Shown here: positions 1-5,719 of the stretch, piece after piece | Layout: every line of letters begins with the position of its first letter | How positions within the stretch are numbered: position 1 is the first letter of the stretch | NCBI GenBank assembly: GCA_013336035.1 | Contig: JAAXUL010000424.1 | Location: 1 to 6,927, forward strand | Direction of reading: 5' to 3' | Length of the DNA stretch: 6,927 nucleotides | DNA from: Chloroflexales bacterium | GTDB lineage: Bacteria > Chloroflexota > Chloroflexia > Chloroflexales > Chloroflexaceae | Made by a program: the position numbers and the translations under genes | Notes under the pieces: generated by a model | What the model was told of the DNA's origin: nothing | The model's database searches: none | What the model saw: the letters and a program-made list of their open reading frames with translations, nothing else

Positions 1-587
1 CAGGCCGGGTCGATCTGCATCACGGCGCAGAGCTGCTGCTCGCCGCGCTTGAATACGTAGTACTCGGGGCCGCCCGGCATCGGGTCAGCTGTGGCGCCGA
101 GCAGGGCGCAGTAGAAGTCGCGGGCCTGCTGCGCGTTGGGCGAGTACAGCTCGTACCAGGCGGCGGAGCCTGGCTCGTCGTTGACCTGCGAGCCGATGTG
201 CTCGCCCGCCTGCCAGAAGCCGAACGGGGCCCCGGTCGGGTCCTCCAGCACCGCCATGCTGCCAAAGGGGGCCACGCTCATCGCCGGGACGTGCACCTTC
301 GCGCCCAGCTCCGCCGCCCGGGCCACGTCGGCCTCGATATCGTTCGTGGCAAAGTAGAGACTCCAGGTGGCGGGCACCGGCGGGGCGCCAGGCATCGGGC
401 CGCCTAGGCCGGCGGCGATCCGCCTGTCAACCCGAGCGTTCGTGTAGCCGCCGTACTCGGGGACGCCGATGTCGTACTCCCAGCCAAACACGGCGTGGTA
501 GAAGTCGCGCGCCGCGTCGAGTTCGGGGGTGGTCAGGTCGACCCAGGTAGGCGTGCCGGCCGGCTTGGGCTGCGTGTGTGTCGTCAC
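1..587 (-). CDS. Two-domain VOC (glyoxalase/bleomycin-resistance fold) family protein, C-terminus beyond window
   Basis: Reading the minus strand from GTG at 587 gives 195 codons with no stop before the window edge, so the 3' end is missing. Domain 1 spans about residues 12-126, with TPTWVDLTTPELDAARDFY at 12-30, VFGWEY at 33-38 and LEDPTGAPFGFWQ at 114-126. A second copy starts near 142 (SAAWYELYSPNAQQARDFY) and is cut after VMQIDPA. The repeated W-x-(E/D)-L ... ARDFY pattern marks tandem betaalphabetabetabeta VOC modules. Known relatives of this layout are about 260 residues, so roughly 65 are missing. Members are soluble metal-dependent or ligand-binding enzymes, often annotated as glyoxalase or hydroxylase; substrate cannot be read here. 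GTG was chosen because GGAGG lies four bases upstream and the only nearby ATG (601) is in another frame and stops after five codons. The gene diverges from the SDR relic. Family is secure, function is not. Confidence 0.9.
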   Translation of the reverse strand, partial: MTTHTQPKPAGTPTWVDLTTPELDAARDFYHAVFGWEYDIGVPEYGGYTNARVDRRIAAGLGGPMPGAPPVPATWSLYFATNDIEADVARAAELGAKVHVPAMSVAPFGSMAVLEDPTGAPFGFWQAGEHIGSQVNDEPGSAAWYELYSPNAQQARDFYCALLGATADPMPGGPEYYVFKRGEQQLCAVMQIDPA

Positions 588-591
588 GGTT

Positions 592-596
592 CCTCC
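592..596 (-). promoter_or_regulatory. Shine-Dalgarno site of the VOC gene
   Basis: On the minus strand the sequence reads AAGGAGGAACC directly before the GTG at 587. The strong GGAGG core and short AACC spacer fix a GTG start for the VOC gene. Confidence 0.75.
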
Positions 597-618
597 TTCA
601 TGCACTCGAAACGCTAGA

Positions 619-633
619 GAGCCAGAGTGGCTC
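619..633. repeat. Short inverted repeat in the VOC/SDR divergent region
   Basis: GAGCCA and TGGCTC form a perfect 6-base inverted repeat around a 3-base centre, about 30 bases upstream of the VOC GTG. On the VOC transcript it could be a leader hairpin, or in DNA an operator half-site pair. No T-run follows it, so it is not a terminator. The length is modest for a GC-rich region and chance is possible. The rest of the 588-813 gap shows a weak plus-strand -10-like TATAAC at 770-775 with no convincing -35. Confidence 0.3.
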
Positions 634-813
634 GGTGCGAGCGGGCGGCTCAGGGCTTCATCGTTTCGGCCGCTCGTCACTGGTGGCTCCGAGAATAGTC
701 GCACAGCACGCCGCAGATTCGACAGCCACAATCGGCCGAAGGTCGCAGGCGGCCAGCGCTGCCGCACCGTATAACCGCAGAGCGGAGGCGCGACAGAGAA
801 AGCGAGGTGCCTG

Positions 814-1572
814 ATGGAGCAAGCCCTGAGCGGCAAGGTGGCCGTGGCATCGCCGTGGAGCTCGGCGCCGCGGGCGCGACGGTCTATGTGACCGGGCGAA
901 CGACCCGGGCGCAGCGCTCGGAGTACGACCGCCCCGAGACGATTGAGGAGACGGCTGAGCTCGTGACCCAGGCCGGAGGGCACGGCATCGCGCTGGCGGT
1001 TGACCACCTCGAGCCAGAGCAGGTCCAGCGGCTCGTCGAGCGCATCGACGGCGAGCGGGGGTGGCTCGACCTGCTCGTCAACGATATCTGGGGCGGCGAG
1101 AAGCTGTTCGAGTGGGACAAGCCGGTCTGGGAGCACTCGCTGGAGCGCGGGCTGCGGCTGCTGCGTCTGGCCGTCGACACCCACCTGTTAGCGAAGCTGA
1201 CGCGCAGCGTTATCACCAACCACTTCGCGCTGCCGCTCCTGCTGCGCCAACCCGGCGGCCTCGTGGTCGAGATGGCTGCGCTCGGAGCTGATGCTCGCCG
1301 CCTTTGGCGTGAGCGAGGAGAACTGGCGCGAGGCGACGGCGCACCAGCCGCACTTTGTGATCTCCGAGACGCCGCGCTTCGTCGGGCGGGCGGTCGCCGC
1401 GCTGGCCGCCGACCCCAAGGTCGCGCGTTGGAACGGGCAGTCGCTCTCCAGTGGGCAGCTCGCCCAGGTCTACGGCTTCACCGACCTCGATGGCTCGCGG
1501 CCCGACGCCTGGCGCTACATGGTCGAGGTACAGGATCCGGGTAAGCGCGCCGATGCCACCGGCTATCGCTAG
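814..1572 (+). pseudogene. SDR-family oxidoreductase, inactivated by two frame-changing deletions
   Basis: The gene starts at ATG 814 behind GAGGTG and reads MEQALSGKVA. The frame then has to change near 840-843, where the text continues GRGIAVELGAAGATVYVTGR. Related SDRs carry about ten residues between these points, including the TGxxxGxG-type NAD(P) loop. The second block (about 840-1274) includes RPETIEETAELV, LLVNDIWGGEKLFEW and GGLVVEM. At about 1274-1276 the frame changes again, and the text resumes LRSELMLAAFGVSEENW, then SETPRFVGRAVAALAADPK, ending at TAG 1570-1572. From recall of the family, about 45 residues are missing there, including the catalytic YxxxK. The remaining blocks keep good codon bias, so decay looks recent. 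Loss of both cofactor and catalytic motifs makes activity implausible. Assembly error is the main alternative. Confidence 0.85.
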
Positions 1573-1621
1573 GCTCCGTCCCGCGTGCGCTCCCCTCTTG
1601 GGTGCCGGCATGAGCTCCTTT

Positions 1622-1638
1622 CTGCGCCAACGGCGCAG
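1622..1638. repeat. Perfect hairpin-forming inverted repeat
   Basis: CTGCGCC-AAC-GGCGCAG is a 7-bp perfect stem with a 3-base loop, about 50 bases after the SDR stop codon. On the plus strand a short pyrimidine run (CTCCTTT) precedes rather than follows it. There is therefore no intrinsic-terminator U-tract for the SDR transcript. It may still act as a 3' RNA stem. Confidence 0.35.
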
Positions 1639-1915
1639 CACGTACCCGGCGATGGATCTGGGTGCACCCGAAGGGTGAGGCTGTGCACTCCTCGAACTCG
1701 ATGCGGTAGGCGAGGTGGGACTCACTGGGACGGGTGCGCAAGGAGACAGACGGCGGGGGCTGGCTGGAGATCAGCCGTCTCGACCTTGCTCACGACGAAG
1801 CGATTGAGCTGGAGCTGAGCCGCCACGCGCTCGGCGATGCGCGGCGTCTTGTCCGCCGTGGCGGCCGGGCGTGCTGCCAGAGCGCAGACTGCGAACGAAT
1901 ACGAACATGTGTGTG

Positions 1916-1942
1916 ACACTACCAGCATACCAGCCCTGTCAA
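1916..1942 (-). promoter_or_regulatory. Possible sigma-70-type promoter reading leftward
   Basis: On the minus strand a perfect TTGACA (1942-1937) is followed, after 15 bases, by TAGTGT (1921-1916) with a TG one base upstream, giving an extended -10 pattern. The spacing is short for sigma-70. The predicted transcript would start near an ATG at 1908, in line with the unrecognised minus-strand coding-like sequence at 1722-1850. This rests on motif matching only. Confidence 0.3.
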
Positions 1943-2030
1943 GCCGCAGAACAGGCATAGGTCTGCACCGCCTACGGCCAACTGCCGATCAGGTGTCGCC
2001 GCTTTTGTCGCTACACGCCTTCAAGCGGGT

Positions 2031-2297
2031 AGCACCTACCAGGGCGACATCTTCATCGCCCTCCACGGCTCGTGGAACCTCATGCCGCCGGCGCCCTGTG
2101 AGGTGGTGCGGATCCAGATTGAAAACGGGCAGTCGGTGGCGGCCACGCCATTCCTCGCCGGGTTTCAGCATGATGCAGGACAGTCGTGTGGCGAGGCCTG
2201 GGGCCGGCCCGCCGGGGTCGCCGTCGGGAGCGACGGCGCCCTCTACATCAGCGATGACCAGAACGGGCGGATCTACTGCATCGTGGCGACGAGGTGA
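2031..2297 (+). pseudogene. C-terminal fragment of a PQQ-dependent sugar (sorbosone-like) dehydrogenase
   Basis: From about 2031 one frame reads STYQGDIFIALHGSWN, then CEVVRIQIENGQ, FLAGFQHDAG, AWGRPAGVAVGSDGALYIS and DDQNGRIYCIV, ending at TGA 2295-2297. The order GDxFxxxHGSWN, VVRI, WGRPxGVAV.xDGxLY.SDD, GRIYRI is the end of the six-bladed beta-propeller in sorbosone dehydrogenase/soluble glucose dehydrogenase-like proteins. Complete members are usually over 350 residues and often secreted. Only about 88 residues remain. Upstream in the same frame the text (about 1950-2030) no longer resembles the family, and no start with a ribosome-binding site is present. The only in-frame ATG, at 2082, lies inside the conserved segment. 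The fragment lacks the propeller blades needed for cofactor binding and is best called a relic. Confidence 0.75.
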
Positions 2298-2330
2298 CGA
2301 TGCCGTCGCATGGTGTGATACGTGCTTCCA

Positions 2331-2342
2331 CGCTGCGCAGCG
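2331..2342. promoter_or_regulatory. 12-bp perfect palindrome upstream of the GNAT gene
   Basis: CGCTGCGCAGCG is an uninterrupted 12-base palindrome ending 14 bases before the -10-like element at 2357-2362. It covers the position a -35 box would occupy, which is where a repressor operator would be expected. The flanks do not extend the symmetry. A palindrome of this size can occur by chance in GC-rich DNA. Confidence 0.3.
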
Positions 2343-2353
2343 CAGGCACACCG

Positions 2354-2362
2354 TGCTATGAT
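2354..2362 (+). promoter_or_regulatory. Extended -10 promoter candidate for the GNAT gene
   Basis: TGCTATGAT matches the extended -10 pattern TGnTATAAT with one mismatch and stands out in GC-rich surroundings. There is no recognisable -35, which extended -10 promoters can lack. It lies about 80 bases before the GTG start at 2443, after the dehydrogenase relic ends, and may serve the plus-strand genes from here onward. Confidence 0.4.
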
Positions 2363-2430
2363 CCTGTTCGCGCAGCCGTCAAGGTTACAGAGCCACGATG
2401 AGCACCCGGTAGATGGACGCTGCTGAGCAC

Positions 2431-2435
2431 GGAGG
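2431..2435 (+). promoter_or_regulatory. Shine-Dalgarno site setting the GNAT start
   Basis: GGAGG lies seven bases before GTG 2443, a near-ideal spacing. The upstream in-frame ATG at 2413 has no comparable site, which favours GTG as the start. Confidence 0.65.
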
Positions 2436-2442
2436 CACGCTC

Positions 2443-2931
2443 GTGGAGCTGATGCTGGTGGAGGTACGGGGACGGGAGATTGAGGCCGTCGTGCCGCTCC
2501 TCCTGCTCGCCGAGCCCTCGGAGCCGTCGCTGCGCTGGAGCCTGAACCACATGGCCGACACGGTCTACCGGACTGACCTCAACAGCGAGCCCGTCGGCGC
2601 CGCCACCATGCGCTGGCAGGGCGACCCGGCCGAGATCCTGGAGCTGGCCGTCGCCACCGATCAGCAGGGGCGCGGCCTGGGGCGCAGGCTTGTCCAGCTG
2701 CTGGCCGATGAGGCCCGACGGCGCGGCAAGCAGCAGCTGATCGTCGGGACGGCGAACAGCAGCATTGGCAACATCGCGTTCTACCAGAAGTGCGGGTTGC
2801 GCATGGATCACGTGCGGCACGACTATTTCTGGTACGAGCGGCGCCCGCTGTTTGAGAACGGCATCCAGAAGCGCGACCTGCTGGTGTTTCGCCTGGACCT
2901 GCGTGAGGAGGGCAGCCGGCGACGTCGCTGA
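2443..2931 (+). CDS. GNAT-family N-acetyltransferase
   Basis: The 162-residue protein (from GTG 2443) fits a single GNAT domain that would transfer an acetyl group from acetyl-CoA to an unidentified amine. Strand beta4 and motif A are seen at ILELAVATDQQGRGLGRRLV (about 65-84); QGRGLG is the pyrophosphate-binding Q/RxxGxG loop. Motif B follows as NIAFYQKCGLR (110-120), with IVGTANSS before it. The C-terminus ends in an arginine-rich tail (EEGSRRRR). An in-frame ATG at 2413 would add ten residues; GTG is preferred because of the GGAGG seven bases upstream. The stop is followed within about 25 bases by a relic of another gene in a different frame, so the last few residues may be a product of that junction. 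Substrate cannot be inferred. No frameshift is seen. Confidence 0.88.
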   Translation: MELMLVEVRGREIEAVVPLLLLAEPSEPSLRWSLNHMADTVYRTDLNSEPVGAATMRWQGDPAEILELAVATDQQGRGLGRRLVQLLADEARRRGKQQLIVGTANSSIGNIAFYQKCGLRMDHVRHDYFWYERRPLFENGIQKRDLLVFRLDLREEGSRRRR

Positions 2932-2956
2932 GGGCCTGCGACGATACCGAGACCGG

Positions 2957-3097
2957 GCGCCGGCCGATCACCTGATCGTCGAACACCTCACCAACCTGGC
3001 CGCTCTGCCCGACCAGGGCTTCAGCTTCAGCGCTATCCCGCCAAAGATCCAGGGCATTGGCACGTTCCCCGTGCGAGCCTTCGCCCGGCTCCACTGA
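2957..3097 (+). pseudogene. C-terminal relic of a cyclase/kynurenine-formamidase-type protein
   Basis: Immediately after the GNAT stop, in another frame, 46 codons read DHLIVEHLTNLAALP, DQGFSFSAIPPK and GIGTFPVRAFARL, ending at TGA 3095-3097. The order (I/V)(V/L)E.LTNL..LP ..F.F.A.PPKI.G.GTFPVRAFA is the end of the PF04199-type cyclase family (metal-dependent amidohydrolase-like proteins including arylformamidases). Full members are about 200-300 residues and carry their metal-binding His/Asp motif near the N-terminus, which is absent here. No start codon with a ribosome-binding site exists. The upstream part of this frame runs through the GNAT gene out of phase and does not resemble the family. 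I call it a relic left by a deletion that ended at or near the GNAT 3' end. Confidence 0.68.
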
Positions 3098-3179
3098 GCG
3101 GCGCCCACAGCCTACAGATTGCAGCCCGCCCCCAGCCAAGTAGCCGTCCGCCCGGACACTGGCCCGCACGGAGAGCAGG

Positions 3180-3977
3180 ATGACTGAGCACGCAAAAGAA
3201 GCCTGGGGCTTGGGTGGCCCGTATGATCGCTACGTGGGACGGTGGAGCCGCCTGGTCGCGCGGTCGTTCCTCGAGTGGCTCGCCGTCCCCGCCGGGCAGA
3301 CGTGGGGTGATGTGGGCTGCGGGACCGGCGCGCTGGTCGAGGGCATCCTCGCCGTCGCCAACCCGAAGCTCGTCTTCGCCATCGACCGCTCCGAGGGATT
3401 CCTCGCCGCGGCACAGGCGGGGATCACCGCCCAGCGGGTCCAGTTTGAGGTGGGCGATGCCGCGGCATTGCCCTGGCCAACGGCATCCCGCGACGTAACG
3501 GTTTCCGGCCTGGTCTTGAACTTCGTGCCAGACGCCGGCGCGATGGCGCGAGAGATGGCGCGCGTGACACGGTCGCAGGGGAAGGTTGCCGCCTATATCT
3601 GGGATTACCGTGGCGGCATGGAGATGATGCGGCATTTCTGGGATGCGGCCGTCGCAGTGCGGCCGGAGGACGCCTCGCTCGACCAGGCTGAGCGCTTCCC
3701 GCTCTGCCAACCGGAGCCGCTCACGGCACTGTTCCAGGATGCTGGCCTGCGCTCGGTCGCCGTTCGGGCGATCGACATACCAACCGTGTTCCGCGACTTC
3801 GACGAGTACTGGCTGCCATTTCTCGGCAAGCAGGGCGCCGCACCCACCTACCTCGCCTCGCTGGACGACGAAGCGCGCGAGCAGATCCGCGCGCGGTTGC
3901 AGGCGTGCCTCCCTGCCGCCGCCGACGGCTCCATCGCGCTCACTGCCAGAGCCTGGGCTGTCCAGGGGATGGTGTGA
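3180..3977 (+). CDS. Class I SAM-dependent methyltransferase
   Basis: This intact 265-residue protein starts at ATG 3180 with GGAGAG four bases upstream. It opens with YDRYVGRWSRLVA (15-27), typical of a small-molecule methyltransferase group. The SAM-binding glycine loop DVGCGTGAL is at 44-52, the acidic residue for the ribose hydroxyls is probably D69 in FAIDRS, and GDAAALPWP at 92-100 is the motif contacting the adenine. A LVLNFVPD segment (111-118) takes the usual post-motif position. This is the UbiE/Methyltransf_11-like Rossmann fold; the acceptor is unknown. The C-terminal 100 residues (FRDFDEYWLPFLGKQG) are likely the acceptor lid. The DUF4037 gene follows after 43 bases on the same strand, suggesting one transcript. 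No clear promoter is seen in 3098-3179. Confidence 0.92.
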   Translation: MTEHAKEAWGLGGPYDRYVGRWSRLVARSFLEWLAVPAGQTWGDVGCGTGALVEGILAVANPKLVFAIDRSEGFLAAAQAGITAQRVQFEVGDAAALPWPTASRDVTVSGLVLNFVPDAGAMAREMARVTRSQGKVAAYIWDYRGGMEMMRHFWDAAVAVRPEDASLDQAERFPLCQPEPLTALFQDAGLRSVAVRAIDIPTVFRDFDEYWLPFLGKQGAAPTYLASLDDEAREQIRARLQACLPAAADGSIALTARAWAVQGMV

Positions 3978-4020
3978 GCCTTGTGAGGCCTATCAGGGGC
4001 CCGGGAGGGCCAGGCAACGC

Positions 4021-5133
4021 ATGAGCTTTGTTCCCGGGCTTGAGCTCTGCCGACGCTTCTATCTTGAAGCGGTGCGGCCGATCCTGGCCGCCCACTTCCC
4101 TCGCCTGCCTTACGCGGCCGCGCGCATCGGCCCCGGCAGCGAGGTGCTCGGCTTCGACACCCCGATGTCGATGGACCACGACTGGAGGCCGCACCTACAG
4201 CTCTTCCTGCGCGATACCGACGCGCATCTGGCATCCGTCATGCGGGAGATCCTGGGGCGCGAGCTGCCGCCGGCCTTCGCCGGCTTCCCGGTCAGGCTCA
4301 GCGAGCCCGGCCACCAGCGGGACGAGTCTGCGACTATGGGGCGATCGTCGGTTCCCCGCCATGAGGCTGTGTGGCTCACAACCTGTCGGGCATTCTGCTG
4401 GGACCACCTGCGCTACGAGAGCGACGCGCCGCTGAGCGCGGTCGACTGGCTGACCGTCCCCTCACAGCGGCTGTTGGAGGTGACTGCCGGAGCGGTCTAC
4501 CACGACGACGCCGGCGAGCTGACGGCGCTGCGTGCCCGCCTGGTCTACTACCCGCGCGACGTCTGGCTCTACCTGCTCGCCGCCGTCTGGACGCGCATCG
4601 GCCAGGAGGAGCACCTGATGCCGCGGGCGGGCTACGTCGGGGATGAGCTGGGCTCGGCACTGATTGGATCACGTCTCGTCCGGGATGTAATGAGCCTGTG
4701 CTTTCTGATCGAGCGCCGCTACGCGCCCTACCCGAAGTGGTTCGGCAGCGCGTTCCAGCAACTCGCCTGCGCGGCCGAGCTCTTACCGCTGCTCTGGCGG
4801 GCCCAGCAGGCCTCAACCTGGCAGGAGCGTGAAGCGGCGCTGGCGGACGCCTATCGCGTGATCGCCCGTATGCAGAACGCCCTCGGGCTCACTCCGCCGC
4901 TGCCGGAGATGGTCTCGCCGTTCCACGACCGTCCGTTCCGGGTCATCCACGGCGAGCGCTTCGCCGAGGCCTTGCAGGCGCACATCTCCTCGGAGGAGGT
5001 GCGGCAGCTTGCGGCGGGGCGGCTGATCGGCGGGATCGACCAGTGGTGTGACAGCACCGACCTGCGCGTTGACATCAGCCTACGCCCCGCCCTGCGCGCC
5101 GTGTATCGCGGCGCGAGCGAGGCGAAGCCGTGA
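4021..5133 (+). CDS. DUF4037 domain-containing protein with nucleotidyltransferase-like signature
   Basis: The 370-residue intact protein starts at ATG 4021, with GGGAGG 12 bases upstream. The N-terminal part contains GPGSEVLGFDTPMSMDHDW (37-55): a GS pair at 39-40 followed after 11 residues by D52-x-D54, matching the minimal polymerase-beta-type nucleotidyltransferase pattern (GS ... DxD). The rest, including LSAVDWLTVPSQRLLEV, YYPRDVWLYLLAAVWTRIGQ and the helical RYAPYPKWFGSAFQQL, fits the DUF4037 family as I recall it. The C-terminal half looks helical. The family has no firm biochemical role that I know of. Nucleotidyl transfer is an inference from the motif, and the third catalytic carboxylate was not located. 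It is probably co-transcribed with the methyltransferase. The final stop is 51 bases from the convergent TfoX gene. Confidence 0.88.
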   Translation: MSFVPGLELCRRFYLEAVRPILAAHFPRLPYAAARIGPGSEVLGFDTPMSMDHDWRPHLQLFLRDTDAHLASVMREILGRELPPAFAGFPVRLSEPGHQRDESATMGRSSVPRHEAVWLTTCRAFCWDHLRYESDAPLSAVDWLTVPSQRLLEVTAGAVYHDDAGELTALRARLVYYPRDVWLYLLAAVWTRIGQEEHLMPRAGYVGDELGSALIGSRLVRDVMSLCFLIERRYAPYPKWFGSAFQQLACAAELLPLLWRAQQASTWQEREAALADAYRVIARMQNALGLTPPLPEMVSPFHDRPFRVIHGERFAEALQAHISSEEVRQLAAGRLIGGIDQWCDSTDLRVDISLRPALRAVYRGASEAKP

Positions 5134-5184
5134 GCGGCTGCGCCGCCGTTGGCAGGCAGCGCACTCCAGGCTCAGGGGCAGAGA

Positions 5185-5514
5185 CTATTTCGCGGGCAGC
5201 GACGCCGCGAAGGCGACGCCCTTCCCTACCCACCCCGCCAGACCCTCGTCGGCTGCCACCCCATCTGGCGCCACCATCACCATGCCCTTCATCGGGCGGC
5301 CGGTGAAGTCGATCATGCGGGCGTGTGGTTGCGCCAGGGCGGACCCAACCTGCTCAGGGCCAACGCGGACCATCAGCTCATCGCCGAGGATGCCGCAGCA
5401 CATATTGCCGCGCAGCATAAACGTCAATCCGCCGAACATCTTCTGCTCGCGAACCTCACCCTGTGCGGGCAGGAGCGCCCGCACGCGCTGGGCCAGTGCC
5501 TCACTGTACGCCAT
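5185..5514 (-). CDS. TfoX/Sxy N-terminal-domain family protein
   Basis: The 109-residue protein runs from ATG 5514 to TAG 5185-5187. It shows MAYSEALAQRVRALL at the start, then KMFGGLTFMLRGNMCCGI (25-42), DELMVRVG (45-52) and RPMKGMVMV (73-81). KMFGG, the following strand and RPMKG are the recognisable core of TfoX N-terminal-domain proteins. Enterobacterial Sxy/TfoX regulates competence, but stand-alone N-terminal versions of about 100-110 residues in other bacteria have no established role, so the competence link should not be assumed. The frame is open further upstream to ATG 5619, but GGAGGA sits nine bases before 5514 and the extra 35 residues do not look conserved. It may be the last gene of a leftward unit, 205 bases after the hydrolase, or have its own promoter. 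Confidence 0.88.
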   Translation of the reverse strand: MAYSEALAQRVRALLPAQGEVREQKMFGGLTFMLRGNMCCGILGDELMVRVGPEQVGSALAQPHARMIDFTGRPMKGMVMVAPDGVAADEGLAGWVGKGVAFAASLPAK

Positions 5515-5523
5515 CAGTTCTCT

Positions 5524-5529
5524 TCCTCC
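5524..5529 (-). promoter_or_regulatory. Shine-Dalgarno site setting the TfoX-domain gene start
   Basis: GGAGGA on the minus strand, nine bases before ATG 5514, selects the short start over the upstream in-frame ATG at 5619. Confidence 0.65.
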
Positions 5530-5719
5530 ATCGCCCGGGTCCTCAAGGCTGAACCAGGAAAGGCCTTTCGTCAGCGAACAGGCTGGTCGAAGTGCAGCAC
5601 AGGCGTTCGCTCGCATCAAGCACCGAGCCCATCGCCCCGCACGTTACAGGTACGGTGTCCGAAGAGCAGGGCTCCGGCCTCGCCGATCCCCAGGCTCGCC
5701 ATAGCGATGGTCACGGCGC

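Larger units (their letters stand above)
1573..2030. other. Gene-poor stretch with unrecognised, possibly decayed coding sequence
   Basis: No intact gene was recognised between the SDR stop and the dehydrogenase fragment. On the minus strand, about 1850 down to the TGA at 1722-1724 reads DKTPRIAERVAAQLQLNRF and VVSKVETADLQPAP with strongly G/C-ending codons. A neighbouring minus frame then continues SESHLAYRIEFEEC (about 1720-1680), as if a small gene had been frameshifted. I do not recognise the family. The opposite strand also has an open frame from GTG 1734, so the strand is not certain. The stretch also contains the hairpin at 1622-1638 and a promoter-like pair on the minus strand near 1916-1942. 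The section about 1895-1960 is less GC-rich than its surroundings, as intergenic DNA often is. Confidence 0.45.

Noticed and set aside
584..601. A five-codon minus-strand ORF (ATG 601, MKEEP) whose TGA overlaps the VOC GTG start
   Set aside because: It is formed from the Shine-Dalgarno sequence itself and has no ribosome-binding site of its own, so it is most likely a chance product of AAGGAGG followed by GTGA.
1213..1725. Long minus-strand open frame opposite the SDR relic
   Set aside because: It is the shadow of the SDR coding blocks: its sequence is Arg/Pro/Ala-rich without family features, while the plus strand has clear SDR motifs.
2579..3710. Minus-strand open frames of about 200 residues opposite the GNAT and methyltransferase genes
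   Set aside because: Typical high-GC antisense shadows with no domain motifs; the plus-strand genes have intact catalytic signatures.
3643..4020. Upstream extension of the DUF4037 reading frame through the methyltransferase gene
   Set aside because: The extra 126 residues are Ser/Arg-rich out-of-frame text of the methyltransferase. The real start is ATG 4021, where DUF4037-like sequence begins after a GGGAGG site.
5134..5146. GCGGC-TGC-GCCGC hairpin in the convergent gap as an intrinsic terminator
   Set aside because: The stem is only 5 bp and is followed by CGTT rather than a U-run, so it is too weak to call.
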